Assembly (NCBI GenBank): GCA_902805985.1
Contig: CADCUW010000258.1
Span: forward strand, 1 to 16,554
Origin: an uncultured Rubrobacteraceae bacterium
Lineage (GTDB): Bacteria > Actinomycetota > Rubrobacteria > Rubrobacterales > Rubrobacteraceae
Direction of reading: 5' to 3'
DNA: 16,554 bases
Below are positions 8,284 through 16,554 of this stretch, in pieces (the stretch's first letter is position 1; every line of letters begins with the position of its first letter). The notes beneath the pieces were generated by a model. The model searched no databases, was not told where the DNA came from, and saw only the letters and a list, made by a program, of their open reading frames with translations. The position numbers were made by a program, and so were the translations under genes.

Positions 8284-11200
8284 GTGGCAGATAACACGCC
8301 TCGTTCCGATCGGCCAAGTGGGCATGGGCAGAAAGGCACGGGTTCATCCCAACTGCCCAGGTGGCTCATTCCCGTGCTGACGGTCGTCATAGCAATAACT
8401 GCCGCCTGGGTCATGGAAACCCTGCAGGAGCAAGCCATACAAGACCGCACGGCGCAGACCGTACTCGTCGGGATCGAAGAGGACGCGGCCCAACAGCACC
8501 TCTTAGCGGACGAGGTTCCCGACGAAGGAGAGGTCAGCCCCGAAGCCAAGCAAGCCCTTGCGAACGAACGTCGCGAAGCCAGAGGGGGTCTGGGGCGTCT
8601 AGAGTCGCTCAACCTGGCAGACGAGGACGTAGCGCGAATCCGTCAGGGGTTGAGGAGCGCCGAAGCGGCGGTGGACGAAGTGTTCGACTTGGCCGAGGCG
8701 GGAGCGCTCGAAGAGGCACAGTCCCTGGAAGAGGAACGGGTGGACCCGGCCTTCGCAGCGCTCGATGGCGTGATAGAGAACGTCGGCGCGACATTGGAGG
8801 ACTCGGCCGTGCGGTGGGAATCGATCGCCGGTGCAGGAATCTACGTCGTGAACTTTCTGGCGGCCCTCGCGTTGGTAGCCCTGTATTGGTGGTACGAGCG
8901 AAGGCTGAGAGCCAATCAGAGGGAGCTGTCGGAGAGCGAGTTGCGCTACCGGCTGGTCGCGCGGGCCACCAACGAGGCGATCTGGGACAGCGACCTCCTG
9001 GCCGACAAGCAGACCTGGAACGGCGCGTTCGGGACCATGTTCGGCTACCCCCCGCGAGAAGAGACGAACGGCGCCTGGTGGGAGGAGCGCGTGCACCCGG
9101 AGGACAGGGGGCGGGTTCTCCTGGCCATCGAGGACGTCCTCCGAGACGGGGGGGATACGTGGTCGGATGAGTACCGCTTCCGCTGCGCGGACGGCACCTA
9201 CGCGACGGTGGTGGACCGGGCCTACGTGGTGCGCGACGCGCGGGGCGAGCCGGTGAGGGTGGTAGGCTCCATGATGGACGTCACCGAGCGCAGGCGGACC
9301 GAGGAGGCCCTGCGGGCCTCCGAAGCCGAGCTGCGGGCCGTGTTCTCGGCGATGGACGACGTCATCCTGGTGCTCGACGCCGAAGGGCGATACCTGAAGG
9401 TCGCCCCGACCAACCCCTCGCTGTTGTACAAGACATCCGACGAGTTGGTCGGCAAGACGCTCCAGGAGGTCATGCCGGAAAAACAGGCCGATGCGTTCCT
9501 GGACCATATCAGGCGGGCCCTGGAGGAACAGAGGCCTATGGACACGGAGTACAGCCTGCCGATCGACGGCAGGGAGGTGTGGTTCGCTGGCACCGTCTCG
9601 CCGATGGAAGAAGACCGCGTCGTGTTCGTCGCCCGCGACATTACAGACCGCAGGCGGGACGAGCAAGAGCTGCGGCAGGCCAAGGAAGAGGCCGAGTCGG
9701 CCAGCCGCGCCAAGAGCGAGTTCTTGGCGAACATGAGCCACGAGATAAGGACCCCCATGAACGGCGTCGTCGGCATGACGGGGCTCCTGATGGACACCGA
9801 CCTCACAGAAGAGCAACGCGAGTACGCCGAAACGGTGCGCACCTCGGGGGAGAGCCTGCTCACGATCATCAACGACATCCTCGACTTCTCCAAGATAGAG
9901 GCCGGCAGGCTGGAACTCGAGGAGACGGACCTCGACCTGCAGGGGGTGGTCGAGGAGACGGTCGACCTTTTCGCGGGGGCGGCCCATGCCAAGGGGTTGG
10001 AGCTCGCGAGCCTGATCGAGCAAGGGGTGCCCACTGCCCTCAGGGGGGACGCCGGACGCATAAGGCAGATTCTGGTCAACCTGCTCGGCAACGCGGTGAA
10101 GTTCACGGAGGCAGGGGAGGTTGTCCTGCGGGGTATTCCCCTCGAGGAGGACGAATCGGCGGCCGTGGTGCGCATCGAGGTGAGGGACACCGGCATCGGC
10201 ATGACCGAAGGGCAACGGGAGCGCCTGTTCGAATCCTTCACCCAGGCCGACGCCTCGACCACCCGCCGCTACGGCGGCACGGGTTTGGGCCTGGCCATCT
10301 CCAGGCAGCTTGTGGAGATGATGGGGGGAGAGGTAGGGGTGGACAGCCAACCAGGAGCGGGAAGCACCTTCTGGTTCACGCTGAAGCTAACGAAGCAGCC
10401 CGAGAGCGTCCCCAAAAACGAGCTGCCACGCCGTGCCAGTCTGCGCAACCTGCGCGTGCTCGTCGTGGACGACAACGAAACGAACCGCAAGATAGTGCAC
10501 GAGCAGATCGTCTCCTGGGGTATGAGAAACGGGATGGCAAAGAACGGCCAAGAGGCGCTCGAGGTGCTGAGGAGGGCAGCCGGTGGGGGTGATCCCTACG
10601 ACCTGGCGGTCGTCGACCTGCAGATGCCCGGCGTGGACGGCATGGAGCTGGCGATCACCATAAAGGCCGACCATTCCATAGCTGCCACCAAACTCGTGCT
10701 GCTCACCTCCATGGGGCTTCGCGGAGAGGCCGAGCAGGCCCGCAAGGCGGGCTTCGCAGCCTACCTGACCAAGCCGGTGAGGCAATCGAAGCTCTACGAC
10801 GCCATAGCCACCGCGATGGGAACACCCGCAGGCAGAGAGCAAACCACGGTGAAGCCCGCACGCAGAACCCCCATCGCCGTCCGCGACACCCTCAAAGGAA
10901 CCGCAGGCCGCTCCCGCGAGCAAATCCGGCGGGCCCACGTGCTGGTTGCCGAAGACAACCAGGTGAACCAGAAGGTGGCGGTGAGGATGCTGGAGAGGCT
11001 CGGCTACCGGGCCGACGTCGTCGCCGACGGCCTAGAAGCTATAGAGGCCCTTTCGCGTATCCCCTACGGGGCCGTCCTAATGGACGTGCAGATGCCCCAG
11101 ATGGGCGGCCACGAAGCAACCGCGGAGATACGACAGCGCGAAGCGGGCTCAGACCGTCACACGCCGATCATCGCGATGACGGCCAACGCCATGCAGGGCG

Positions 11201-11715
11201 ACAGGGAGAAGGCGCTCGAAGCAGGGATGGACGACTACGTCCCAAAGCCCGTGAAGCCCGAGGAGTTGGAGGCGGCCTTGGAGCGCTGGATACCGCGAGA
11301 GGAGGAGAGCGCGTCGAGAGCCACCGCCGAAGTGGAGGGTTATCCTGTAACCTCAGAAGTCGCCGAACACCCCATCGACCGCGCCGCGATAGACAACCTC
11401 TTGGAGTTGGGTGGCTCGGAGCTGCTCTCGGACCTGGCAGAGGCATTCTCCGGCGACACCGGCTCCGCCCTGCCCGCCCTGCGCGAAGCCGCCACGGCGG
11501 GCGACGCCCGGGCCGTGGAGAGGCTAGCCCACGCCCTCCAGGGCAGTTCCGGCAGCATGGGGGCGCGAAGGATGGGCGCCATCTGTGCGGAGCTACAGGA
11601 CGCCGGCGCTTCGGGAGATCTCCCTAGGGTTCCGGGGTTGCTCGTGCGGCTCGAAGAGGAGTTCGGGCGGGCACGCGTGGCGCTGGAGGTCGAGTTGGCG
11701 AGGGGCCAACATTGA
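8284..11715 (+). CDS. Membrane hybrid sensor histidine kinase, PAS-PAS-HisKA-HATPase-REC-REC-Hpt
   Basis: A 1143-residue inner-membrane sensor that should autophosphorylate and pass phosphate along an internal relay. GTG 8284 has GGGAGGG at 8269-8275, 8 bases upstream. Transmembrane helices at about 27-43 and 182-204 flank a roughly 140-residue acidic, helical extracytoplasmic domain, possibly CHASE3-like. Two PAS domains follow (about 220-340, with [10 protein letters not shown] and HPEDRGRV, and about 346-458). The H-box is [10 protein letters not shown] with His486. The ATPase has the N-box ([13 protein letters not shown], about 594-606), DTGIG and [13 protein letters not shown]1 carries Asp778 (VVDLQMPG), REC2 Asp934 ([11 protein letters not shown]), both with the conserved Thr/Ser and Lys. 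The Hpt domain has His1083 ([14 protein letters not shown]). All relay residues are present. The ligand is unknown. It converges with a close paralogue on the other strand. Confidence 0.95.
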   Translation: MADNTPRSDRPSGHGQKGTGSSQLPRWLIPVLTVVIAITAAWVMETLQEQAIQDRTAQTVLVGIEEDAAQQHLLADEVPDEGEVSPEAKQALANERREARGGLGRLESLNLADEDVARIRQGLRSAEAAVDEVFDLAEAGALEEAQSLEEERVDPAFAALDGVIENVGATLEDSAVRWESIAGAGIYVVNFLAALALVALYWWYERRLRANQRELSESELRYRLVARATNEAIWDSDLLADKQTWNGAFGTMFGYPPREETNGAWWEERVHPEDRGRVLLAIEDVLRDGGDTWSDEYRFRCADGTYATVVDRAYVVRDARGEPVRVVGSMMDVTERRRTEEALRASEAELRAVFSAMDDVILVLDAEGRYLKVAPTNPSLLYKTSDELVGKTLQEVMPEKQADAFLDHIRRALEEQRPMDTEYSLPIDGREVWFAGTVSPMEEDRVVFVARDITDRRRDEQELRQAKEEAESASRAKSEFLANMSHEIRTPMNGVVGMTGLLMDTDLTEEQREYAETVRTSGESLLTIINDILDFSKIEAGRLELEETDLDLQGVVEETVDLFAGAAHAKGLELASLIEQGVPTALRGDAGRIRQILVNLLGNAVKFTEAGEVVLRGIPLEEDESAAVVRIEVRDTGIGMTEGQRERLFESFTQADASTTRRYGGTGLGLAISRQLVEMMGGEVGVDSQPGAGSTFWFTLKLTKQPESVPKNELPRRASLRNLRVLVVDDNETNRKIVHEQIVSWGMRNGMAKNGQEALEVLRRAAGGGDPYDLAVVDLQMPGVDGMELAITIKADHSIAATKLVLLTSMGLRGEAEQARKAGFAAYLTKPVRQSKLYDAIATAMGTPAGREQTTVKPARRTPIAVRDTLKGTAGRSREQIRRAHVLVAEDNQVNQKVAVRMLERLGYRADVVADGLEAIEALSRIPYGAVLMDVQMPQMGGHEATAEIRQREAGSDRHTPIIAMTANAMQGDREKALEAGMDDYVPKPVKPEELEAALERWIPREEESASRATAEVEGYPVTSEVAEHPIDRAAIDNLLELGGSELLSDLAEAFSGDTGSALPALREAATAGDARAVERLAHALQGSSGSMGARRMGAICAELQDAGASGDLPRVPGLLVRLEEEFGRARVALEVELARGQH
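10963..11078 (+). repeat. 116-bp arm shared perfectly with the opposite-strand kinase
   Basis: These bases of the REC2 region are identical, without a mismatch, to the reverse complement of 12711-12826 in the paralogous kinase. Differences resume at both ends (third-base A versus G at 11079; C versus G just before 10963). The flanking domains are similar in protein but diverged in DNA. Confidence 0.95.
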
Positions 11716-11849
11716 AGGGTCCCATCGCCGAAGACGCTGCCGCCCCGTGCACGAGCCTCCGCAGGGGGTTGGAAAGGCTCCAGAACCGCGTCGCCTACGT
11801 CGACGGCTACGGCAACAGGGGCATAGGAGCAGGATTAGACAGGGGCTAA
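11712..11849 (+). CDS. Possible 45-residue coupled small ORF
   Basis: TTG 11712 overlaps the TGA of the hybrid kinase (TTGA), the same coupling seen between the small protein and the sigma factor at 2005. GAGGGG lies 6 bases upstream, in the loop region of a 6-bp hairpin GTTGGC/GCCAAC (11694-11699 with 11705-11710). The product begins [20 protein letters not shown] and ends GIGAGLDRG before TAA. It has no recognisable domain and no membrane segment. The start signals are good, but the length and composition do not prove coding; it may be chance or the residue of a longer gene. Confidence 0.3.
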   Translation: MKGPIAEDAAAPCTSLRRGLERLQNRVAYVDGYGNRGIGAGLDRG

Positions 11850-12052
11850 TTGAAGGAGGCAGGGGGTCTCGAACGCGACAGGGCGGTTCGCGAGGCGCGG
11901 CCGGGTGGGCAGTTTATCGAAGGCCAAGGCGAGGCTTCCCCTTTTGGGGCGTGAGCCCTCGCGTGCCTTCCCGAACCGTGCGGAGGTTTCTCGGGGAGAG
12001 GTCCGTAAGGCTTCACAGCGCCTGTCGTAGACCCCCCCAGGTCATTGGGCAC
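11850..12052. other. Gap between convergent kinase genes
   Basis: No credible gene is seen. The stretch contains a compound hairpin (11929-11962) suited to terminating both converging transcripts and, read on the minus strand, a motif reminiscent of group II intron domains V and VI at about 12014-11924 (see findings). Confidence 0.5.
11929..11962. terminator. Compound hairpin between convergent genes, possible two-way terminator
   Basis: GCGAGG (11929-11934) pairs with CCTCGC (11957-11962), and inside it CCCC (11938-11941) pairs with GGGG (11946-11949) around TTTT. The location between two converging 3' ends fits a bidirectional terminator. There is no clear T-tract after the stem on either strand. 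Confidence 0.35.
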
Positions 12053-14398
12053 CTAGTCCTGGCTCCTCGCGATCCTGGCTGCCAGAGCTGCACGCACGCG
12101 CCCGAATTCTTCTTCGAGCCGATTCAGTAACTCTGGGGCCTCGTAAAGGTCGCCCGAAGCGCCGACGTCCTGCAGCTCTGAGCAACCGGCCGCCATCCGC
12201 AGGGCACCCATGTTGGCGGAACTGCCCCTGAGGGTGTGCGCGATGGTCTTCACGGTATCGGCTCTGCCAGCCTCGACCGCCGCCCTCAAGGCAACGAGTT
12301 GGGTGGGTGTGTCCTGCAAGTACAATCCGATCAGTTCCTCGAAAACGTCCGGCCCACCTGCTCCCTGCAGATGGCGCAGGGCCGCCAACACGTTCTCGTC
12401 TAACGACGCATCTTCCTCACCATCCGAGATGGTCGGCTCGGCGTCGGTCATCGGCGCACCCGTATCCGGCTGGGAGGTCTCCGGCGGCGAAACCCAGCGT
12501 TCTAGGACCGCCTCTAGTTCCTCTGCATTGATTGGTTTGGGCACGTAGTCGTCCATTCCGGCCTCGAGCGCCCGCTCCCGGTCCCCCTGCATGGCGTTGG
12601 CCGTCATCGCGATGATCGGCGTGCGGCGTCCCGCGGGCTCCGCCACCTCTTTGCGCCTTATCTCGGCGGTGGCCCCGTGGCCGTCCATCCTCGGCATCTG
12701 CACGTCCATCAGGACGGCCCCGTAGGGGATACGCGAAAGGGCCTCTATAGCTTCTAGGCCGTCGGCGACGACGTCGGCCCGGTAGCCGAGCCTCTCCAGC
12801 ATCCTCACCGCCACCTTCTGGTTCACGTGGTTGTCCTCGGCGATCAGCACGTGGCCGCGGGTGGGCCGCCCGCGAGGATCGGCCTCTTGCGCCTTCGCAA
12901 GGCTACGGCGGGGCTCGGGCGCGACCCCCACCTTCGGTTCCGCGGGTCTCACTACCGTGTTCATGGCCTCGTAGAGGCGGGACTGCCTGACGGGCTTGGT
13001 AAGGTGCATCTCGATGTTCGCCGTTTCTTTTTCCGCCCGACCCTCGGCGCGACCGCCGATCGAGCTGAGCATCATGAGCCTGGTGGAAGCTATCGAGGGG
13101 TCGGCTTTTATCAGTTGGGCCAGCTCCATCCCGTCCATGCCCGGCATCATCATGTCCAGTATGGCCAGGTCGTAGGCGTTTCCGGCGTCGGCGGCGGAGC
13201 GCAGCATCTTCAGCGCGCTGGGACCATCCGCGGCGCTCTCGTTGTGCGTGCCCCAGGTGGTGAGTTGCTCCTGCAACAACTTGCGGTTGGTCGCGTTGTC
13301 GTCCACCACCAGCACGCGCACGTTGTGCAGGTCGGCCCGACGGGGCACCTCGGCCCGGGGAACGCCCGCGGGCCGCTTCTCCAGGGGCAACGCGAACCAG
13401 AAGGTGCTGCCCTTCCCCGGCTCGCTGTCCACCCCTATCTTTCCCCCCATCATCTCCACGAGCTGCCTGCTGATGGCGAGGCCCAGTCCCGTGCCCCCGA
13501 AGCGGCGGGTGGTCGAGGCGTCCGCCTGGAAGAAGGATTCGAAGAGACGCTCCTTCTGTTCTTTGGTTAATCCTATGCCCGTGTCCCGGACCTCGAAGCG
13601 CAGGGTCGCCTCCTTTTCCGCGTCCTCGACGAGCGCCACCGTGAGCGCCACCTCACCCTCTTCGGTGAACTTGACCGCGTTGCCGAGGAGGTTCACCAGG
13701 ACCTGTCTTATGCGCCCGGGGTCGCCCCTGAGGGCGCTGGGCACCCCGCGCCTCACAAGGCTCGCAAGCTCCAAACCCTTGTCGCCGGCCCGCTCCGCTA
13801 GCAGGCCTACCGCTTCCTCGACCGTCGCGTTCAGATCGAAATCTACGACCTCTATGTTCAGCTTGCCGGCCTCTATCTTGGAGAAGTCGAGGATGTCGTT
13901 TATAAGCGTAAGAAGGTTCTCGCCCGAGGCGCGCACCGTCTCGGCGTACTCGCGCTGCTCCTCGTCGAGCGGCGTTTGCAGCAGCAGCCCCGTCATGCCG
14001 ATGACGCCGTTCATGGGGGTCCTTATCTCGTGGCTCATGTTCGCCAGAAACTCGCCCTTGGCCCTGTTCGCCTCCTCGGCTACCTTCCTGGCCCTTTGCG
14101 ACTCTTCTTCGGCCCTCCGGCGCCTGGCCTCCACTCGATCGAGTAGCCTGGCGCTCCACAGGATCAAGGCGGAGAGGATCAGGACGTTCGCTGTCGTCAT
14201 CAGCAGGACCCCGATGCCGGTTCCGTAAAGACCGGCCCGTTGCCCTTCAAGCCTCAGCCACCCGAGCACGACGGGCACTACGACGGCAGCGGGCAACAGG
14301 CGGTGGATCAAGAACCTGCCCGCCTCACTCCTGCCGACCAATTCCCTTAACCCCCTCCTCCGCAATGCTGGATGACTTCGAGCCCGAGGTCTCCGCAT
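12053..14398 (-). CDS. Hybrid sensor histidine kinase, 2TM-HisKA-HATPase-REC-REC-Hpt, with short sensor
   Basis: A paralogue of the kinase at 8284, 781 residues from ATG 14398. TTG 14341, preceded on the minus strand by GGAGGAGGGGG, is an alternative start with better ribosome-binding signals. Two helices (about 33-50 and 60-83) are followed by a short Arg/Glu-rich coiled linker directly into the H-box ([10 protein letters not shown], His123). There is no PAS domain. The ATPase has intact N, G1 (DTGIG) and G2 ([10 protein letters not shown]) boxes. REC1 Asp415 is in [14 protein letters not shown]2 Asp565 in [11 protein letters not shown], and the Hpt His721 in [14 protein letters not shown], so the relay is complete. 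The helices [21 protein letters not shown] look like the last pair of a longer multi-pass sensor, suggesting 5' truncation. What it senses is unknown; it may take signals through dimerisation with the first kinase. Confidence 0.93.
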   Translation of the reverse strand: MRRPRARSHPALRRRGLRELVGRSEAGRFLIHRLLPAAVVVPVVLGWLRLEGQRAGLYGTGIGVLLMTTANVLILSALILWSARLLDRVEARRRRAEEESQRARKVAEEANRAKGEFLANMSHEIRTPMNGVIGMTGLLLQTPLDEEQREYAETVRASGENLLTLINDILDFSKIEAGKLNIEVVDFDLNATVEEAVGLLAERAGDKGLELASLVRRGVPSALRGDPGRIRQVLVNLLGNAVKFTEEGEVALTVALVEDAEKEATLRFEVRDTGIGLTKEQKERLFESFFQADASTTRRFGGTGLGLAISRQLVEMMGGKIGVDSEPGKGSTFWFALPLEKRPAGVPRAEVPRRADLHNVRVLVVDDNATNRKLLQEQLTTWGTHNESAADGPSALKMLRSAADAGNAYDLAILDMMMPGMDGMELAQLIKADPSIASTRLMMLSSIGGRAEGRAEKETANIEMHLTKPVRQSRLYEAMNTVVRPAEPKVGVAPEPRRSLAKAQEADPRGRPTRGHVLIAEDNHVNQKVAVRMLERLGYRADVVADGLEAIEALSRIPYGAVLMDVQMPRMDGHGATAEIRRKEVAEPAGRRTPIIAMTANAMQGDRERALEAGMDDYVPKPINAEELEAVLERWVSPPETSQPDTGAPMTDAEPTISDGEEDASLDENVLAALRHLQGAGGPDVFEELIGLYLQDTPTQLVALRAAVEAGRADTVKTIAHTLRGSSANMGALRMAAGCSELQDVGASGDLYEAPELLNRLEEEFGRVRAALAARIARSQD
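12711..12826 (-). repeat. Second arm of the 116-bp perfect inverted repeat
   Basis: Read on the minus strand, this REC2 segment is base-for-base identical to 10963-11078. The shared stretch covers the receiver region from [20 protein letters not shown] to YGAVL. Confidence 0.95.
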
Positions 14399-14765
14399 CC
14401 AATCTTGCCCTGGTACTCCCTCGTCAGCGATTTTAGCTTAAGAATCAAGGGCATCGCAGTACGCGAGAGGTCCTTCTGAGGACATCGCCAGCACGGTGTT
14501 CCAAGAAGTCCGACCGAAGGGGTCCTCCGACGCTGGGAGCAGGAGGTTGAGGCGGGGCTTTGTACCACGCCCTGATCGCCGGCTCTTCTTCGCAAGCGGA
14601 AGCCGTTTGACCGCTAGTGTCCCGACGCCGGCTACCTTGCACGCCCACCGGTCGCAAGAATAGGCCACACGACCGATGCCTAGCCCTCGTTATGGGGTAT
14701 GATGCCGGGGTTGCATGGGAGAGGGGGTTGGGGATACCCCCGCACTGGCAAGGGGATGGGTAGCG
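14399..14765. other. Divergent intergenic region between second kinase and response regulator
   Basis: Some 370 bases, or about 315 if the regulator starts at 14715. Short overlapping frames on the minus strand show no membrane or domain pattern that could be the missing sensor of the kinase. A relatively AT-rich patch at 14430-14448 contains TAAAAT on the minus strand (14435-14430), a possible -10 for the kinase without a clear -35. TATGAT at 14698-14703 is a possible -10 for the regulator on +. A GGGG/CCCC hairpin sits near 14735-14747. Both promoter guesses are weak. Confidence 0.35.
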
Positions 14766-15533
14766 ATGGTCGAGGAGAGCGCGCAAGGCACGCGCGGCGA
14801 GTCGGGGGCACGAGGCCACCCCTCTTCCATGGCGCGCGGCGCCCCGGCAAGGGTTCTGCTCGCCGACGACCACGACGTGGTCAGGCAAGGCTTCCGCCTC
14901 GTGCTGGGGAGCCAACCCGACATCGAGGTGGTGGGCGAGGCTCCGAACGGCCGGGAGGCCATAGAGCAGGCCCGCAGGCTGCGACCGGACCTGGTGCTCA
15001 TGGACGTCACCATGCCCGTCATGGGCGGCCTCGAGGCGACCCGCAGGATCAAGGCCGAGATGCCGGGCGTGTGCGTACTCGTGTTCACCTCCCACGAAGA
15101 GCCCGAGTACCTGCTCGGGGCCATCGAGGCTGGGGCGGCCGGCTACGTCCTGAAGGGCGCGCCTGTCTCGCGGCTCATAGGCGCGATACGCAGGGCCTTG
15201 GGGGGCGATTCCCCGCTCGACCAGGAGCTGGCCGCCCGGCTCATCCGGGGCCTCTCGGAGAAGAAGGCCGGGGACGCCCGTCGCGGAGAACCGGCAAGAG
15301 CGAGCAGCGCCCCCCGTCCGCTCGCCGAGTCCCTCACGAGGCGGGAGGTCGAGGTGCTGGGGCTCATGGCACAAGGGCACACGAACCCGCAGATAGCGCG
15401 GGAGCTCGTGATAGCCAGGCCGACCGCCAAGACGCACGTGGAGCGCGTGATCCGCAAGCTGGGCGTCTCCGACCGCACCCAGGCTGTGGTGCGGGCCATA
15501 GACCTCGGGCTCGTCGGCACCAGACCCTCCTAG
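14766..15533 (+). CDS. NarL/FixJ family response regulator
   Basis: A 255-residue DNA-binding response regulator. ATG 14766 is preferred (AAGGGGATGGG just upstream); ATG 14715 would add 17 residues, and ATG 14829 would start directly at the receiver domain (MARGAPARVLLADDHDVV). The receiver has acidic LLADDHD, phospho-acceptor Asp80 (VLMDVTMPVMGG), the Thr/Ser (VFTSHEE) and Lys (GYVLKGA) switch residues. A linker of about 40 residues rich in Arg/Ala/Pro leads to the LuxR-type helix-turn-helix (about 190-250: LTRREVEVLGLMAQGHTNPQ, then IARELVIARPTAKTHVERVI). It is divergent from the short-sensor hybrid kinase and a plausible output for one or both kinases. NarL-type regulators are usually paired with HisKA_3 kinases rather than this type, so the pairing is unproven. 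Confidence 0.95.
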   Translation: MVEESAQGTRGESGARGHPSSMARGAPARVLLADDHDVVRQGFRLVLGSQPDIEVVGEAPNGREAIEQARRLRPDLVLMDVTMPVMGGLEATRRIKAEMPGVCVLVFTSHEEPEYLLGAIEAGAAGYVLKGAPVSRLIGAIRRALGGDSPLDQELAARLIRGLSEKKAGDARRGEPARASSAPRPLAESLTRREVEVLGLMAQGHTNPQIARELVIARPTAKTHVERVIRKLGVSDRTQAVVRAIDLGLVGTRPS

Positions 15534-15555
15534 CCGCGCCGGAGCGACCCGAGGC

Positions 15556-15574
15556 GCGGCGGGCGCCCCGCCGC
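15556..15574 (+). terminator. GC-rich hairpin after the response regulator
   Basis: GCGGCGGG (15556-15563) pairs perfectly with CCCGCCGC (15567-15574) around CGC, 22 bases past the stop. No T-tract follows, as is common in high-GC genomes, so it is a likely but imperfect terminator. Confidence 0.5.
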
Positions 15575-15599
15575 CCTCCCGGCAACACCGTCTGCATCG

Positions 15600-15670
15600 C
15601 GCGTACGCTGCCTGGCGTACGCGAACCTACGCAAAGATACGCCGGTGGGTGGACGGCGGGGCGCCCGCCG
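15600..15670 (+). promoter_or_regulatory. Repeat-rich leader upstream of the secreted protein gene
   Basis: CGCGTACGC (15600-15608) and GCGTACGCG (15615-15623) form a 9-bp inverted repeat with a 6-base loop. The pentamer TACGC recurs at 15604, 15618, 15628 and 15638. GGCGTA (15614-15619) can instead pair with TACGCC (15638-15643). A 7-bp hairpin CGGCGGG/CCCGCCG follows at 15654-15670. It could be an operator for the adjacent regulator or a structured RNA leader. I could not fit it to a known riboswitch consensus. Confidence 0.4.
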
Positions 15671-15774
15671 CCCGGTAACCTTCCCTCATAGCAGAAATTA
15701 GGGCTGCCAGGGAGGAAAGCGGCGGGATGATATTTAGGTCGGCGGGGAAGACTACGAACAGAGGAGAATCGAAT

Positions 15775-16554
15775 ATGCGAACCAAGCTCAGGAGCAGGCT
15801 CACCCTGCTCTTTATGTCGTTTGCGCTGCTGCTTGCGATGCCGGCGATGGCGCTGGCCGATGTCACCATCGACACGAGTGTCGACCTCGGCACAAGCGCT
15901 ACCACGCCGACCAACGTAAACGTCGGAGCGAACAACTTCACGATCAAAGTTTGGGGATCAACGGGTAATTACAACGCAAGCCAAAAATCCGGTACCGTCA
16001 CGGTCGGCAACGCGTACTCGATGAGCACCAATGGGACCATCACCCAGACCGGCACGACAGACGTGAAGTTGCCCGATATAAACTACAGTTCAGACTGTCC
16101 CACGACCGGAGCACCGGTAGGGTGTCTGACCAACCCCATCAAGGTTCCCGCGACGCTCACCGTGGCGGCGGGCGCGGCCGATGGTACCGCGGGCCTCTTG
16201 CAGATCACTCAGTCCGTTACGAACACTAGCGGCATCACGGTCGATCAGTCTCCTGCTAAAGGCAACGTGAAGGTTGTCGTTCCGCAGGCGCAGAAGCAGA
16301 ACCAGACGATCACCTTCGGTGCTCTGGCCAACAAGACCTTCGGCGATGCCAACTTTAACGTGAGCGCCACGGCAAGCTCGGGTCTGGCGGTTAGCTTCGC
16401 GGCCACCGGTAACTGCTCGATCGACGCCAACAACGCCGTAACCATCACGGGAGCGGGTAACTGCGACATAACCGCCTCCCAGGTCGGCAACGCCAACTAC
16501 AACGCCGCCCCGAACGTCGTGCAGGGCTTCACGATCCTTAAGAAGACGGCCACG
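15775..16554 (+). CDS. Secreted Ig-like repeat protein, 3' end beyond window
   Basis: The frame is open from ATG 15775 to the window end (260 residues seen). AGAGGAG at about 15760-15766 is well spaced. A signal peptide (MRTKLRSRLTLLFMSFALLL..., cut near AMALA/DV at residues 28-29) directs export. An N-terminal Thr/Asn/Val-rich beta domain (about 29-165) contains one Cys pair (SDCPTTGAPVGC). Residues about 178-255 (QTITFGALANKTFGDANFNV, then later CSIDANN..GNCDITA and GNANYNAAP) match the bacterial Ig-like/MBG-type repeats of large surface proteins, with a second Cys pair. The protein probably continues with more repeats. Composition is less GC-rich and richer in Asn/Thr than neighbouring genes, as is usual for secreted beta proteins, though recent acquisition is possible. 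Ligand or role is unknown. Confidence 0.85.
   Translation, partial: MRTKLRSRLTLLFMSFALLLAMPAMALADVTIDTSVDLGTSATTPTNVNVGANNFTIKVWGSTGNYNASQKSGTVTVGNAYSMSTNGTITQTGTTDVKLPDINYSSDCPTTGAPVGCLTNPIKVPATLTVAAGAADGTAGLLQITQSVTNTSGITVDQSPAKGNVKVVVPQAQKQNQTITFGALANKTFGDANFNVSATASSGLAVSFAATGNCSIDANNAVTITGAGNCDITASQVGNANYNAAPNVVQGFTILKKTAT

Noticed and set aside
8599..10350. 583-codon frame antisense to the first hybrid kinase
   Set aside because: Mirror of a certain kinase gene; its His/Leu/Gly/Arg-rich translation is typical of antisense high-GC frames.
15590..15690. Cyclic-di-GMP-I (GEMM) riboswitch before the secreted protein, suggested by ACGCAAAG and GGTAACC
   Set aside because: The paired arms, the GGGCAAACC element and the GNRA-receptor arrangement of that class are not present in the right order.

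Overview
This is a high-GC (roughly two-thirds G+C by eye) bacterial chromosome segment. The gene order mnmA - DUF948 protein - small membrane protein - alaS - ruvX - mltG is the conserved Gram-positive/actinobacterial arrangement. Together with a SigB/SigF-type sigma factor between mnmA and alaS and two large Hpt-ending hybrid kinases, it suggests a deep-branching actinobacterium such as Rubrobacter. The genus is an inference from gene content and protein flavour, not a database match.

Region 1 (1-6974, all + strand) is a compact operon-like block. The 3' end of mnmA (tRNA 2-thiouridylase) is followed by a TATAAT box. Next come a DUF948 coiled-coil membrane protein, a YtxH/DUF6167-like small membrane protein, a 93-residue protein resembling a worn-down RsbW anti-sigma kinase, and a group 3 sigma factor. 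Then follow alaS, ruvX and mltG. Most neighbours overlap by 4-14 bases or are 2 bases apart, so translational coupling is likely. ruvX and mltG both appear to start at CTG codons.

Region 2 (6975-8283) is 1.3 kb with no convincing gene. It holds strong inverted repeats: a 12-bp perfect stem, a long hairpin of about 18 bp, a closed multi-branch element and competing 6-9 bp pairings. It is best regarded as a candidate structured RNA and/or a long leader of the next gene.

Region 3 (8284-15533) is a signalling cluster. A PAS-PAS hybrid histidine kinase with two receiver domains and an Hpt domain is on +. A paralogous, shorter hybrid kinase with a cut-down membrane sensor faces it on -. A NarL/FixJ response regulator diverges from the second kinase. 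The two kinases share a perfect 116-bp identical stretch, in inverted orientation, within the second receiver domain. The 337-base gap between their convergent ends holds a possible 45-codon coupled ORF, a hairpin, and a weak group II intron domain V-like motif.

Region 4 (15534-16554) contains a terminator-like hairpin, a hairpin-rich leader with repeated TACGC motifs, and the start of a secreted Ig-like repeat protein that runs off the window and is visibly less GC-rich than its neighbours.
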